Shown: positions 46,580-55,304 of the stretch, one piece after another
How the letters are laid out: each line of letters opens with the position of its first letter
Position numbering within the stretch: position 1 is the first letter of the stretch
NCBI RefSeq assembly: GCF_030816965.1
Contig: NZ_JAUSYQ010000002.1
Span: 8,050,001 to 8,114,000 of the forward strand
Direction of reading: 5' to 3'
DNA from: Streptomyces canus
GTDB lineage: Bacteria; Actinomycetota; Actinomycetes; Streptomycetales; Streptomycetaceae
DNA: 64,000 nt
The notes under the pieces: generated by a model
What the model saw: only the letters and a program-made list of their open reading frames with translations
What the model was told of the DNA's origin: nothing
The model's database searches: none
Translations under genes and position numbers: made by a program

Positions 46580-48130
46580 TCAGGGCGTGCTCAACTCGAA
46601 GCGTTCCACCAGCACTTCGCCGCCCAGGGCCTGGGTGGCGTGGTTGAAGACGGCGAAGCGGTAGCCCATGAAGAAATGAGGCCTCTCGTTCATGGTGAAG
46701 GCCGGGCCGAGCGGGGTGAAGGTGGTGGCGTCGGTGCTGTAGGAGAACGTCGCTTGGCGGCCCGGCCCCGGGCTGATGTCGGCGGTGGCGCGCAGCCAGA
46801 CGCGGCTGCCGGACGCGGGGAGGTCGGCGCCGGCCTGCTCGGTGCCGGTGCCGGTGGTGTTCCAGTCGGTGTCCATGGTCAGGCCGTCGAACATCACCAG
46901 CCTGCTGGCGCCGTCCTGCCGCGTGACGCCGATCCAGGCGGAGGAGTCCCGCAGCATCGCCAGCCCGGCCCGGTCGCCGTCCGCCATCCCGGAGCAGTCG
47001 AGCACGACGGTCGCGGTGGAGGCGGGGCCCTGGATGCGGCGGGTGAGGGTGTTACGGGCGTTGTAGAGGTCGTCGGTGACGGTGGCGGTCCTGAGGGTGA
47101 GCCCGTTGTCGACGGTGAACGCGGCGGTGTCGGGGTTGTGGTTCCACTCCCAGTACGGCGCCAGCGCCGCCCCCTCGAAGGTGTCGGCGCCGGTCATCGG
47201 CGGGAGCGGGTGCGGGGTGACCGGGTAGGGGTATGTCTCGCCCCACGTGCCGCCGACGGTCTGGAGCTCGGGCCAGCCCTCGGCGTTCCAGGTGACCGGG
47301 GCCAGGGCGGGGACGCGGCCGCCGGGATAGGCGTCGATGAAGCCCATGTAGTACCAGTCGCCGTTCGGGGTGTCGACCAGCGAGCCCTGGTGCGGTATGC
47401 CGCCGCCGGGGATCGGGCCGGGCAGGTTCAACAGCACCTCTCGCATCTCGTACGGGCCGAAGGGGCCTGAGGTGGACTTCCAGATGTACTGGCCGTTGGG
47501 CGGGCGGGTGACGAAGATGTAGTAGTTCCCGTTGATCTTGTAGAAGCGGGAGCCCTCCATCAGGTGCAACTCGTCGGGCTTGGTGAGCACGTACTCGGAC
47601 CTGACCTCGGTGCGCATGTCCGGGGAGAGCTGTGCGACGCGGATCTCGTTGGCGCCGTACGCCACGTACGGGGTGCCGTCGTCGTCGAAGAGCAGCCCCG
47701 CGTCGTAGTAGATGCTGCCGATCTCGGCGTGCCGGGTCCAGGGGCCCGCCGCGTCGGTGGCGCTGTATACGTACGACCGCTGGTTGCCGATCTGGCCCAG
47801 CCAGTAGAAGGTCTCGTCGCTGGGGCGGTGGCGCATCGAGGACGCGTAGATGCCCTGGACGTACGCCCGTCCGCCGTTGAGGTCGTACGCGTCGCCGAAG
47901 TCGAGGACCGGCACCGAGTGGCCGATGAACTCCCAGTTGACCAGGTCGTAGGAGCGCAGGACGGGCGCGCCCGGCGAGTAGTGCATGGTCGAGCCGGTGT
48001 AGTAGTACGTGTCGCCGACGCGGATGACCTCCAGGTCGGCGAAGTCCTGCCAGATCACCGGGTTGGTGAACTGCTCCTGCTGGGCCGTCGTGTCTTTCCG
48101 GCGGCTGTGGGGGTGTTGGAGCCGGGACAT
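46580..48130 (-). CDS. Cytoplasmic GH43 beta-xylosidase/arabinofuranosidase
   Basis: Protein of 516 residues without a signal peptide. GH43 propeller, residues about 20-310: FTNPVIWQDFADLEVIRVGD with base Asp, DAGLLFDDDGTPYVAYG and LMEGSRFYKINGNYYIFVTR with acid Glu. The C-terminal beta-sandwich (about 325-516) has PHPLPPMTGADTFEGAALAP and YWEWNHNPD, typical of two-domain GH43 exo-enzymes. It should release xylose or arabinose from imported oligosaccharides. ATG 48130 has a loosely spaced GAGGAAG upstream. The remnant of another GH43 gene lies just upstream (48185-48670). Confidence 0.9.
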   Translation of the reverse strand: MSRLQHPHSRRKDTTAQQEQFTNPVIWQDFADLEVIRVGDTYYYTGSTMHYSPGAPVLRSYDLVNWEFIGHSVPVLDFGDAYDLNGGRAYVQGIYASSMRHRPSDETFYWLGQIGNQRSYVYSATDAAGPWTRHAEIGSIYYDAGLLFDDDGTPYVAYGANEIRVAQLSPDMRTEVRSEYVLTKPDELHLMEGSRFYKINGNYYIFVTRPPNGQYIWKSTSGPFGPYEMREVLLNLPGPIPGGGIPHQGSLVDTPNGDWYYMGFIDAYPGGRVPALAPVTWNAEGWPELQTVGGTWGETYPYPVTPHPLPPMTGADTFEGAALAPYWEWNHNPDTAAFTVDNGLTLRTATVTDDLYNARNTLTRRIQGPASTATVVLDCSGMADGDRAGLAMLRDSSAWIGVTRQDGASRLVMFDGLTMDTDWNTTGTGTEQAGADLPASGSRVWLRATADISPGPGRQATFSYSTDATTFTPLGPAFTMNERPHFFMGYRFAVFNHATQALGGEVLVERFELSTP

Positions 48131-48184
48131 TCGAGATCAGCTTCCTCACGTGTGGGCGACCGAGAGCCGAAGGGGCGAGAGGGG

Positions 48185-48670
48185 TCAGGGGGTGAGCGGC
48201 TCGTAGGTGAACGCGACCGTCGGTGGCGTAGGGGCCGATGACGCGGCCGGTGAATCCGCCGGCGACCTCGGTGGTGAGGTAGCGGCCGTCCAGGGCGGCG
48301 AGTTCGGTGAAGGTGCCGTCCTCCTGGCAGGTCCCGAAGCGTACGACGTCGGGTCCGGTGCGGGCGTCGTCGAGGGCGGTGCGGGCGGTGATGTCGAGGC
48401 CGAGGACGACGGGCCCGGCGCCTTGTCGGACCGGGCGACGACGCTGCGCAGCGGGCCGATACGGGCGATGACGCGTACTTCGTCGAGGCGGACGGCGAGG
48501 TCGCCGCTTCCGCCGGAGACGTCGAGTTCGGCCCTGGTCCGGCAGGAGAGGTGCGCCTGGCGGCGGCCGAGGAAGGTGACATCGGGAGCGTCGAGGCTCC
48601 GGCCGAGGGCGTGCAGGGTGAGGTGGCCGGCGCGTTCGCGGGTGGTGATGCGTGGCGGGACACTGCGGAA
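48185..48670 (-). pseudogene. Remnant of a second GH43 gene (C-terminal beta-sandwich)
   Basis: Minus-strand codons from 48670 read ERAGHLTLHALGRSLDAPDV and FLGRRQAHLSCRTRAELDVS, the beginning of the C-terminal sandwich of GH43 beta-xylosidases. After a slip near 48420 the next frame continues VVLGLDITARTALDDARTG and TELAALDGRYLTTEVAGGFT, ending FTYEPLTP at 48185 in the first frame again. The catalytic propeller is entirely missing. At least two frameshifts. Confidence 0.65.
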
Positions 48671-48698
48671 CGAGCAGAGCGGGCAGGAGTACAAGTCT

Positions 48699-48712
48699 TC
48701 GAAGCGCTTCGA
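48699..48712. promoter_or_regulatory. LacI-type operator 1
   Basis: TCGAAGCGCTTCGA is a perfect 14-bp palindrome of the form bound by LacI-family sugar repressors (central GCGC). It lies upstream of the minus-strand GH43 remnant. An identical copy is at 48866. Confidence 0.75.
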
Positions 48713-48865
48713 TATTGCAGTGAGGTTAAGGGGCCACCTGTGGGGCCACAAGGCTCGCGTCAACTTTCCCTGAGACCATTGGAGAGTGGGAGGTCGACGG
48801 GGTCTTCTGCGGGTCTGCGTGAGCTTGGGTGAACGCCTTGACGCCTGGGTCGGGGTGACGGAACA

Positions 48866-48879
48866 TCGAAGCGCTTCGA
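48866..48879. promoter_or_regulatory. LacI-type operator 2
   Basis: Second exact copy of TCGAAGCGCTTCGA, 167 bp from the first and about 100 bp before the GH3 gene start at 48976. The two sites occupy the divergent promoter region 48764-48975. No LacI gene lies in the window. Confidence 0.75.
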
Positions 48880-48975
48880 ACCTCGACGCATCTGCTCCCG
48901 CACCACCTCCAGCTCGGCCTCCAGGTCTTCTTCCTGCTTCGCATCCTGCTTCTCCTCCTCAAGGGATCTGAGTAC

Positions 48976-49690
48976 GTGACCGAAAGCTCGCCGCCCCTCT
49001 TCCGTGACCCCACCGCCGCCCTGGACCAGCGCGTCGACGACCTCCTCTCCCGCCTCACACTCGACGAACGCATCGCATTCCTGCACCAGTTCACCCCCGC
49101 GGTGGACCGTCTCGGTCTCGCCGCCTTCCGCACCGGGCAGGAGGCACTGCACGGTGTGGCCTGGATGGGGCCCGGCGACGGTCTTCCCGGCAGGCGGTCG
49201 GCCTCGGCGCGACCTGGAACGACGGCCTCGTCCGCCGGGTCGGCGACGCCGTCGCCCAGGAGACGCGGGCGATGCGCGCACGCGACGACCGGGTGGGGCT
49301 CAACGTGTGGGCGCCGACGATCAGTCTGCTGCGGCACCCGCTGTGGGGCAGGAACGAGGAGGGCTACGCCGAGGACCCGCACCTGACGGCGGCGATCGCC
49401 ACGGCGTACACCCGCGGCCTACGCGGCGACGACCCGGCGTACTGGATGACGGCCCCCGTCCTCAAGCACTGGCTGGCCCACAACAACGAGACGGACAGGT
49501 CGACTTCGTCCTCCTCGGTACGGCCGAGGGTCCTCCACGAGTACGACATGCGCGCCTTCCGCCGCCCCGTCGAGGCCGCAGCCGTCGCCGGGGTGATACC
49601 CGCGTACAACCTCGTCAACGGGCGGCCGAACCATGTCTCGCCGTACCTGCGGGAACACCTTCGGACCTGGACGGACCAGGAAACTGCAGC
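48976..49690 (+). pseudogene. GH3 beta-xylosidase/glucosidase, frameshifted and truncated
   Basis: Starts normally with LDQRVDDLLSRLTLDERIAF and EALHGVAWMGP, the GH3 N-terminus. Between about 49155 and 49195 two slips occur; corrected codons give TVFPQAVGLGATWNDGLVRR. The third frame then carries GLNVWAPTISLLRHPLWGRN and VLKHWLAHNNETD. The nucleophile region is absent, because after [19 protein letters not shown] (about 49680) the gene is fused to a different glycosidase remnant. It sits under the LacI-type operators. Confidence 0.8.
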
Positions 49691-49699
49691 CTCTGGGCA

Positions 49700-50225
49700 G
49701 ACGTGGCCCCCCGAGCAACATAGGCATCCACGGCAACCCCGATCCCGACAACTTCGAGGTGCTGGAGAACCTGCGCTTCGAGAACATCGACATCCTCGAC
49801 CACCGTGAGCCGCAGGTGAGCGCCCAGCGCTGCATCGCCCTCAACCCCGGCGACGGCAACCTCATCCGCGACGTCAGGTGCGACAACATCCGCGTCGAGG
49901 ACATCCGCTGGGGCCAGCTCGTCCAGATGCGGGTCACCTACATGCCGAAGTGGAACACCGCACCCGGCCGCGGCATCGAGAACGTCTACATCAAGGACCT
50001 CACCTACACCGGCACTCACGCCGGTACGTCGCTGCTCCTGGGCCTCGACGGGGACCACCTCATCAAGGACGTCACGTTCGAGAACCTCGTCGCCAACGGG
50101 CGGGTCATCCGCGACAGCGGGGCAAGCCGGCCTGGTACCTGGCCTCGGACGGCGTGCCCATGTTCGCCAACGAGCACGTTCACAACCTCCGCTTCCTCAC
50201 CACCGAGGAGGCCGCGGCTCTGTAA
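49700..50225 (+). pseudogene. GH28-like parallel beta-helix glycosidase remnant
   Basis: Frame reads [40 protein letters not shown] and [20 protein letters not shown], the repeating strands of a right-handed beta-helix as in GH28-type enzymes. A base is lost near 50110; the corrected frame ends [20 protein letters not shown] and [12 protein letters not shown] at 50225. The N-terminal and catalytic coils are missing, deleted together with the GH3 C-terminus. Confidence 0.6.
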
Positions 50226-50237
50226 CCGCCGGCGCCC

Positions 50238-50271
50238 GGCCCCGGCGTCTTCCTCAGGCGACGCCGGGGCC
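50238..50271 (+). terminator. Strong terminator after beta-helix remnant
   Basis: GGCCCCGGCGTC (50238-50249) pairs perfectly with GACGCCGGGGCC (50260-50271), 12-bp stem and 10-base loop, 12 bases beyond the stop at 50225. The remaining bases to 50460 hold no gene. Confidence 0.8.
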
Positions 50272-50460
50272 GACCACACACCTTTGACACCGGCAACGAG
50301 CGGGTCGGTCGCGTCCACCAGTTCCTCGACAGCTGTCTCGAAGGCTCCGTACGGGGAGGTGCGCGGCCACCCTTCACCCCGGTCTCTTGACGGCCTCCCC
50401 TCCAGGTACCCCCCAACTCTCTTACCGATACAGAATTCTCCCGAGCCCCTTGGAGCCCCC

Positions 50461-51987
50461 ATGTCCACCGTTACCGCCATCGTCGACCTCGACATCGAGG
50501 GTCCGACGATCAGCCGACATCTCTACGGTCACTTTGCCGAGCACCTCGGCCGCTGCGTCTACGGCGGCTTCTGGGTCGGGGAGGACTCGACGATCCCGAA
50601 CGAGGGCGGCATCCGCCTTGACGTCGTCCAGGCGCTGCGTGCCCTGAACATCCCCAACCTCCGCTGGCCGGGTGGTTGTTTCGCCGACGAGTACCACTGG
50701 AAGGACGGCATCGGCCCCCGTGACCAGCGCCCCCGGATGGTCAACACCCACTGGGGCGACGTCGAGGAGAGCAACCACTTCGGCACCCACGAGTTCATGG
50801 CATTGTGCGAACTCCTGGGCACCGAGCCCTACATCAGCGGCAACGTCGGCTCCGGCACCGTGCAGGAGATGAGCGAGTGGGTCGAGTATCTGACCCGCGA
50901 CGGCGACAGCCCCATGGCCAGGCTGCGCAGGGCCAACGGCCGCGACGAGCCCTGGCGGGTGAAGTTCTGGGGCATCGGCAACGAGACGTGGGGCTGTGGC
51001 GGCAACATGCGCGCCGAGTACTCCGCAGATCTGGCCCGGCAGTACGCCACGTACTGCCGCGACCACGGCGACAACAAGCTGTACCGCATCGCCTCGGGCG
51101 CGACCGGCGACGACTACAAGTGGACCCGCACCCTGATGGAGCAGATCAACTGCTTCGGCTGCGAGGCCACCCCGCGCACTTTCTTCCAGGGCATATCCGT
51201 CCACCACTACACGATGTCCGGCACTTGGGAGGCGAAGGGCAGCGCCACCGACTTCGACACCGACGACTACTACCGCACCATGGCCTCGGCCCAGCGGATC
51301 GACCGTATCCTCACCGGCCACTCCACCGTCATGGACATCTACGACCCGGGCCGCAGGGTCGGCCTGGTCCTGGACGAGTGGGGCACCTGGTGGGACGTCG
51401 AGCCGGGCACCAATCCGGGCTTCCTGTTCCAGCAGAACACGCTGCGCGACGCGCTCGTGGCCAGCACCCACTTCGACATCTTCCACAAGCACGCCGCACG
51501 TCTGTACATGGCGAACATCGCGCAGACCGTCAACGTCCTGCAGGCCATGCTCCTCACCGACGGCGACGCGCTGGTCCTCACCCCGACCTACCACGTCTTC
51601 GAGATGAACAAGGGCCATCAGGACGCCACCTCACTCGCCGTGCACCTGCGCACCGAGGATGCCCGGCGCCGGGTGGGGGACGCCGAGCTCGACACGCTGT
51701 CCGCCTCGGCCAGCATCAAGGACGGCACGGTGCTGATCTCAGTGTCCAACCTCGACGCCGAGGAACCGGTCGAGGTGACACTCGACCTGCGCGGGGGAGC
51801 GGTCGGCGAGCCGACCGCTCGTCTGCTGACCGCGGACAGACTCCAGGTCCACAACTCCCCGGACTCACCCGAGGCGGTGGTTCCGCGCCCGTTCGACGGC
51901 GTGAAGCCAACAGGTCAGGGGCTCGTTCTGACGCTGCCTCCCCACTCGTTCATCACCGTCCAGGCCCCCGTGGCCCGCACGCACTGA
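50461..51987 (+). CDS. Cytoplasmic GH51 alpha-N-arabinofuranosidase
   Basis: Protein of 508 residues from ATG 50461 (TTGGAG upstream). No signal peptide. Fits the short bacterial GH51 type: [20 protein letters not shown] at the N-terminus, [19 protein letters not shown], acid/base Glu 175 in [12 protein letters not shown] and nucleophile Glu 306 in [11 protein letters not shown], with a C-terminal beta-sandwich ending [16 protein letters not shown]. It releases arabinose from imported arabino-oligosaccharides. It is the only intact member of the 48.2-55.2 kb stretch and is immediately followed by a broken second GH51 gene. Confidence 0.95.
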   Translation: MSTVTAIVDLDIEGPTISRHLYGHFAEHLGRCVYGGFWVGEDSTIPNEGGIRLDVVQALRALNIPNLRWPGGCFADEYHWKDGIGPRDQRPRMVNTHWGDVEESNHFGTHEFMALCELLGTEPYISGNVGSGTVQEMSEWVEYLTRDGDSPMARLRRANGRDEPWRVKFWGIGNETWGCGGNMRAEYSADLARQYATYCRDHGDNKLYRIASGATGDDYKWTRTLMEQINCFGCEATPRTFFQGISVHHYTMSGTWEAKGSATDFDTDDYYRTMASAQRIDRILTGHSTVMDIYDPGRRVGLVLDEWGTWWDVEPGTNPGFLFQQNTLRDALVASTHFDIFHKHAARLYMANIAQTVNVLQAMLLTDGDALVLTPTYHVFEMNKGHQDATSLAVHLRTEDARRRVGDAELDTLSASASIKDGTVLISVSNLDAEEPVEVTLDLRGGAVGEPTARLLTADRLQVHNSPDSPEAVVPRPFDGVKPTGQGLVLTLPPHSFITVQAPVARTH

Positions 51988-51996
51988 GGAGCCGAC

Positions 51997-52740
51997 ATAA
52001 CGAGCCGGACGCCCGACATCGCTGTGGGGACGGTGATCCACGGCGACACCGTGGCGTCCGGCACCGCCATCTCGCCCGATCTCTTCGGGGCGTTCTTCGA
52101 GGACCTCAGCCATGCGGCGGACGGCGGTCTGTACGCCGAGCTGATCCAGAACCGTTCCTTCGCGTACAGCCGCGCCGACCGGCTTGATTGGCATGCCCTG
52201 ACCGCGTGGGAGGTACTGGAGCGGGAGGGCGCCGCCGGGGCGGTCGCCGTGTCGGCTGAGGCTCCGTTGCACTCGGCCAACCCGCAGCACGCCGTCCTGC
52301 ACACCACGGCCACCGGCACGGCCGCCTCGGCGCCGGGCTGCGCAACGAGGGCTTCGACGGCATCCCCGTCCAGGAAGGTGCACACTACGACGTCAGTGTC
52401 TACGCCAGGCTCGTCAGACGGCACGGCGGTCCGGCTGGTGGCGGTGATCGAGAGCCGTGACGGCGAACGGGCATACGCAGAGGGGGGGTGCGTCCGGTCG
52501 ACGGATCTTGGGAGCGGCATGCGAGCGTGCTGACCTGCGCCGTTACGGACCCGGAAGCCCGGTTCACTCCCACGTCGACCGGTGTCGGCACCGGCCAAGC
52601 GGACCTGGTCTCCCTCTTCCCCCAGGCGACGTTCTGGGGCTGACCGGGCGGACTGCGCGCCGACCTGGCCGAGGCTATCGCTGATCTGAAGCCCAAATTC
52701 GCTCGCTTTCCCGGCGGTTGTGTGGCGCACGGGGCTGCCT
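51997..52740 (+). pseudogene. Second, decayed GH51-type arabinofuranosidase (large form)
   Basis: The expected start codon is ATA (51997-51999) with a correctly spaced GAGGAG before it, so initiation is lost unless GTG 52024 is used. The frame reads SPDLFGAFFEDLSHAADGGL and YAELIQNRSFAY, the N-terminus of large GH51 enzymes carrying a carbohydrate-binding module. Slips near 52340 and 52490 and an in-frame TGA near 52640 follow. The last recognisable piece is DLKPKFARFPGGCVAHGAAW near 52690-52740. The catalytic Glu region is deleted. Confidence 0.75.
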
Positions 52741-52841
52741 GGCGAACATGTACCGGTGGTGGACACCATCGGTCCGCTGCCCGGCCTCAGACAGCAGCAC
52801 AACCTGTCGGGCTACCCGCCGCGCAGGCGGGCAGCGCCCCG

Positions 52842-53123
52842 GTGCTGCGGCAGCGGGTGCTGGTGCTGTACCTGTCCACCTCGGCCCTGGACTCCCCGGT
52901 CGTCGGCTGGGCACGCTACGACGGGACCGGCCGCACCTCCCCGACCACGGGAGACAGCGACGAGCCGCCGTACGAGTCGGGCGTGGAGGCCCTTCGCGAC
53001 GGCTGGCGGTTGATCCAGGCCGCCCAACTGATCCCGCCCTGTCCGGGGGGCGAGTACGACGTCTCCTTCCTCAAGCACGAGTTCTTCTTCGAGCAGATCG
53101 TCGACGTGCGAGCGGAACGGTGA
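52842..53123 (+). CDS. Small uncharacterised protein coupled to GH31 gene
   Basis: An open frame ending at 53123 whose stop overlaps the GTG of the GH31 gene. It reads VLYLSTSALDSPVVGWARYD, YESGVEALRDGWRLIQAAQL and YDVSFLKHEFFFEQIVDVRA, a compact sequence with plausible structure. GTG 52842 is the first reasonable start, but the N-terminus may be lost in the upstream deletion. I do not recognise the family; the coupling suggests a partner of the alpha-xylosidase. Confidence 0.45.
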   Translation: MLRQRVLVLYLSTSALDSPVVGWARYDGTGRTSPTTGDSDEPPYESGVEALRDGWRLIQAAQLIPPCPGGEYDVSFLKHEFFFEQIVDVRAER

Positions 53124-55211
53124 CCGGCAGTCGCCGTGTGCGGTGGGAGCAGTCGGCGGACGGAGTGCGGCTGACCTGCCGCGGACTGTCCATGCGGGCG
53201 GTCTGGGAGGGGCCCGGCATCCTGCGGGTCGCGGCCCGCCCCGCGTCCGACGGCGGCCCCGTCCTGGCCGATGGCCCGATGCTCGATCCGCTGCGCGAGC
53301 GACGACGACCCGGAACCTTCACGCTCATCGAGAAGGACGATGAACTGGTCATGTCCGATGGCTCGTTGACCCTCGTGTCGACCTCGCCACCGGACGGCTC
53401 AGCTACCGCGGCCCGTCCGGGGAACCACTCTTCAGCGAGCTGGAGGCGGACGCGGTCCAGCTGGAGCGCCGCACGCCGGCCGGCGCGACCGACTCCGCTC
53501 CCGGCTACCGTGCCCGCCTCGGACTGCGGCTCACCGATGGCGAAGCGCTGTACGGCCTCGGCCAGCACGAGGAGGGCCGGCTGGACCGGCGGGGCACGAC
53601 GCAGTACCTATACCAGCACAACCTCAAGGTCAGTGTCCCCTTTCTGGCATCCACCCGCGGCTGGGGTCTGTTGTGGCACGGATACAGCGCGATGATCTTC
53701 CAGGATGACGCGGCGGGCTGCCGGCTCCAAGCCGAATGCGTACCGGAACTGGACTACTTAGTGCTGGCGGGACCCGGACTCCATGACGTGGTCCGCCGCT
53801 ACCGGCGGCTGACCGGGGCCGCGTCGATGCCGCCACGCTGGGCCTTCGGCTTCATCCAGTCCACGGAGCGTTACCACGACCAGGGGAACTGCTTGCGGTC
53901 GCCCGGCGCTACGTCGAACTGGGGCTGCCCCTTGAGGGGATCGTGCTGGACTGGATGTCCTGGCCGGACGGCCTGTGGGGACAGAAGTCCCTCGACCCCG
54001 CGCGCTTCCCCGACGCCGAGGACCTGTGCCGCCGTATGCACGACATGGGCACCAAACTGATGGTCTCCATCTGGCCGCACGTTCACGGCGACGGCACCGA
54101 CCGGCTCGAACTCGCCGCGGCCGACGCGATGCTGGCGAACGGAACCACGTACGACGCCTTCGACCCGAAGGCCCGCGCCCTGTACTGGAAGCAGGCCGAG
54201 ACGGCTCTGTTCGCCAAAGGGGTCGATGCCTGGTGGACCGACTGCTCGGAACCCTTCGAGGCCGACTGGAACGGTGCGAGGGAGCCGTCCCCCGAGGAGC
54301 GGATGCGCATCAACACCACCGAGGTGGAGCGTTACCTGGGTCCGGACCGCAGGAACGCCTACTCCCTCCTGCACAGCCGCGGAATTTGGGAGGGGCAGCG
54401 GGCCACCGGCAGCCCGAAGCGGGTGCTCAACCTGACCCGGTCCGCCTATCCCGGCCGGCAGCGCTACGGCACGTACAGCTGGTCCGGTGACATCGTCGCG
54501 ACCTGGGAGTCACTGCGCCGGCAGGTCGCCGAGGGGCTGAGCTTCGCCGCCTCCGGCCTGCCGTACTGGACCACCGGCGTCGGAGCCTTCTTCCCCGGCA
54601 AGGTCTGCCCCGGCTTGGACGGGGCGTCGTTCCTGCGCGGCGACTTCGACGCGGGAGCACAAGACCTGGGCTACCGCGAACTGTTCCTGCGCTGGTTCCA
54701 GTACGCCACCTTCCTGCCGATGCTGCGCACGCACGGCACCGGCACGCCGCGCGAGATCTGGCACTACGGCGAGCCGGGTGACCCTGTGTACGAGACGCTG
54801 GTCCGGTTCATCCGCCTGCGCAAGGCTCTGGTCCCCTACCTCTACTCCCTCGCCTGGCAGGTGCACTCCGAGGACAGCACGATGTTCCGTCCGCTGGCCT
54901 TCGACCTCGTCTTCCCGGGCGCGGACGGCTCGTTCGTGCTGTACGAGGACGAAGGCGACGGCTGGGGCTACGAGCAGGGCGCCGGCGCCCGCACCGAGCT
55001 GCGCTGGGACGAGGCGAACGGCACCCTGACCGTCGGCCGCCCGGTGCGCGACTACCCCGGGCGCCCGGTCCGTCGCGTGGTACGCGCCCGGCTGGTCGAG
55101 CCCGGCCGGGGCTGGGCCGAAGCATCGGCGTTGTGGCTCACTGCCGAGCAGCAGCGCCAGGAGCTGCGGATTCCCTTGCGACCGTCGCGATCGTCGTCGC
55201 GGCGGTCCTGA
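53120..55211 (+). pseudogene. GH31 alpha-xylosidase, two frameshifts and one deletion
   Basis: Starts GTG 53120. Slip one lies near 53383 (corrected VDLATGRLSYRGPSGEPLFS), slip two near 53884 (corrected ELLAVARRYVELGLPLEGIV). From 53943 the frame is clean: WMSWPDGLWGQKSLDPARF, nucleophile Asp in VDAWWTDCSEPFEADW, and GTYSWSGDIVATWESLRRQV. Around 54918 FRPLAFDLVFP runs straight into GADGSFVLYEDEGDGWGY, so roughly 100 residues of the proximal C-terminal sheet are missing. It was probably an alpha-xylosidase or alpha-glucosidase for xyloglucan side chains. Confidence 0.85.
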
Positions 55212-55256
55212 CCGGGGGCGCTGCCCCGCGTCCCCCTGTCCGTACCGAGAATGAAT

Positions 55257-55283
55257 GGCTCCGCACTTCCCCGGTGCGGAGCC
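55257..55283. terminator. Terminator between convergent GH31 and GH36 genes
   Basis: GGCTCCGCAC (55257-55266) pairs perfectly with GTGCGGAGCC (55274-55283), loop 7 bases. It is shared by the convergent genes ending at 55211 and 55305. Confidence 0.75.
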
Positions 55284-55304
55284 GTCGCTATGTGTTCTGT
55301 CGGT

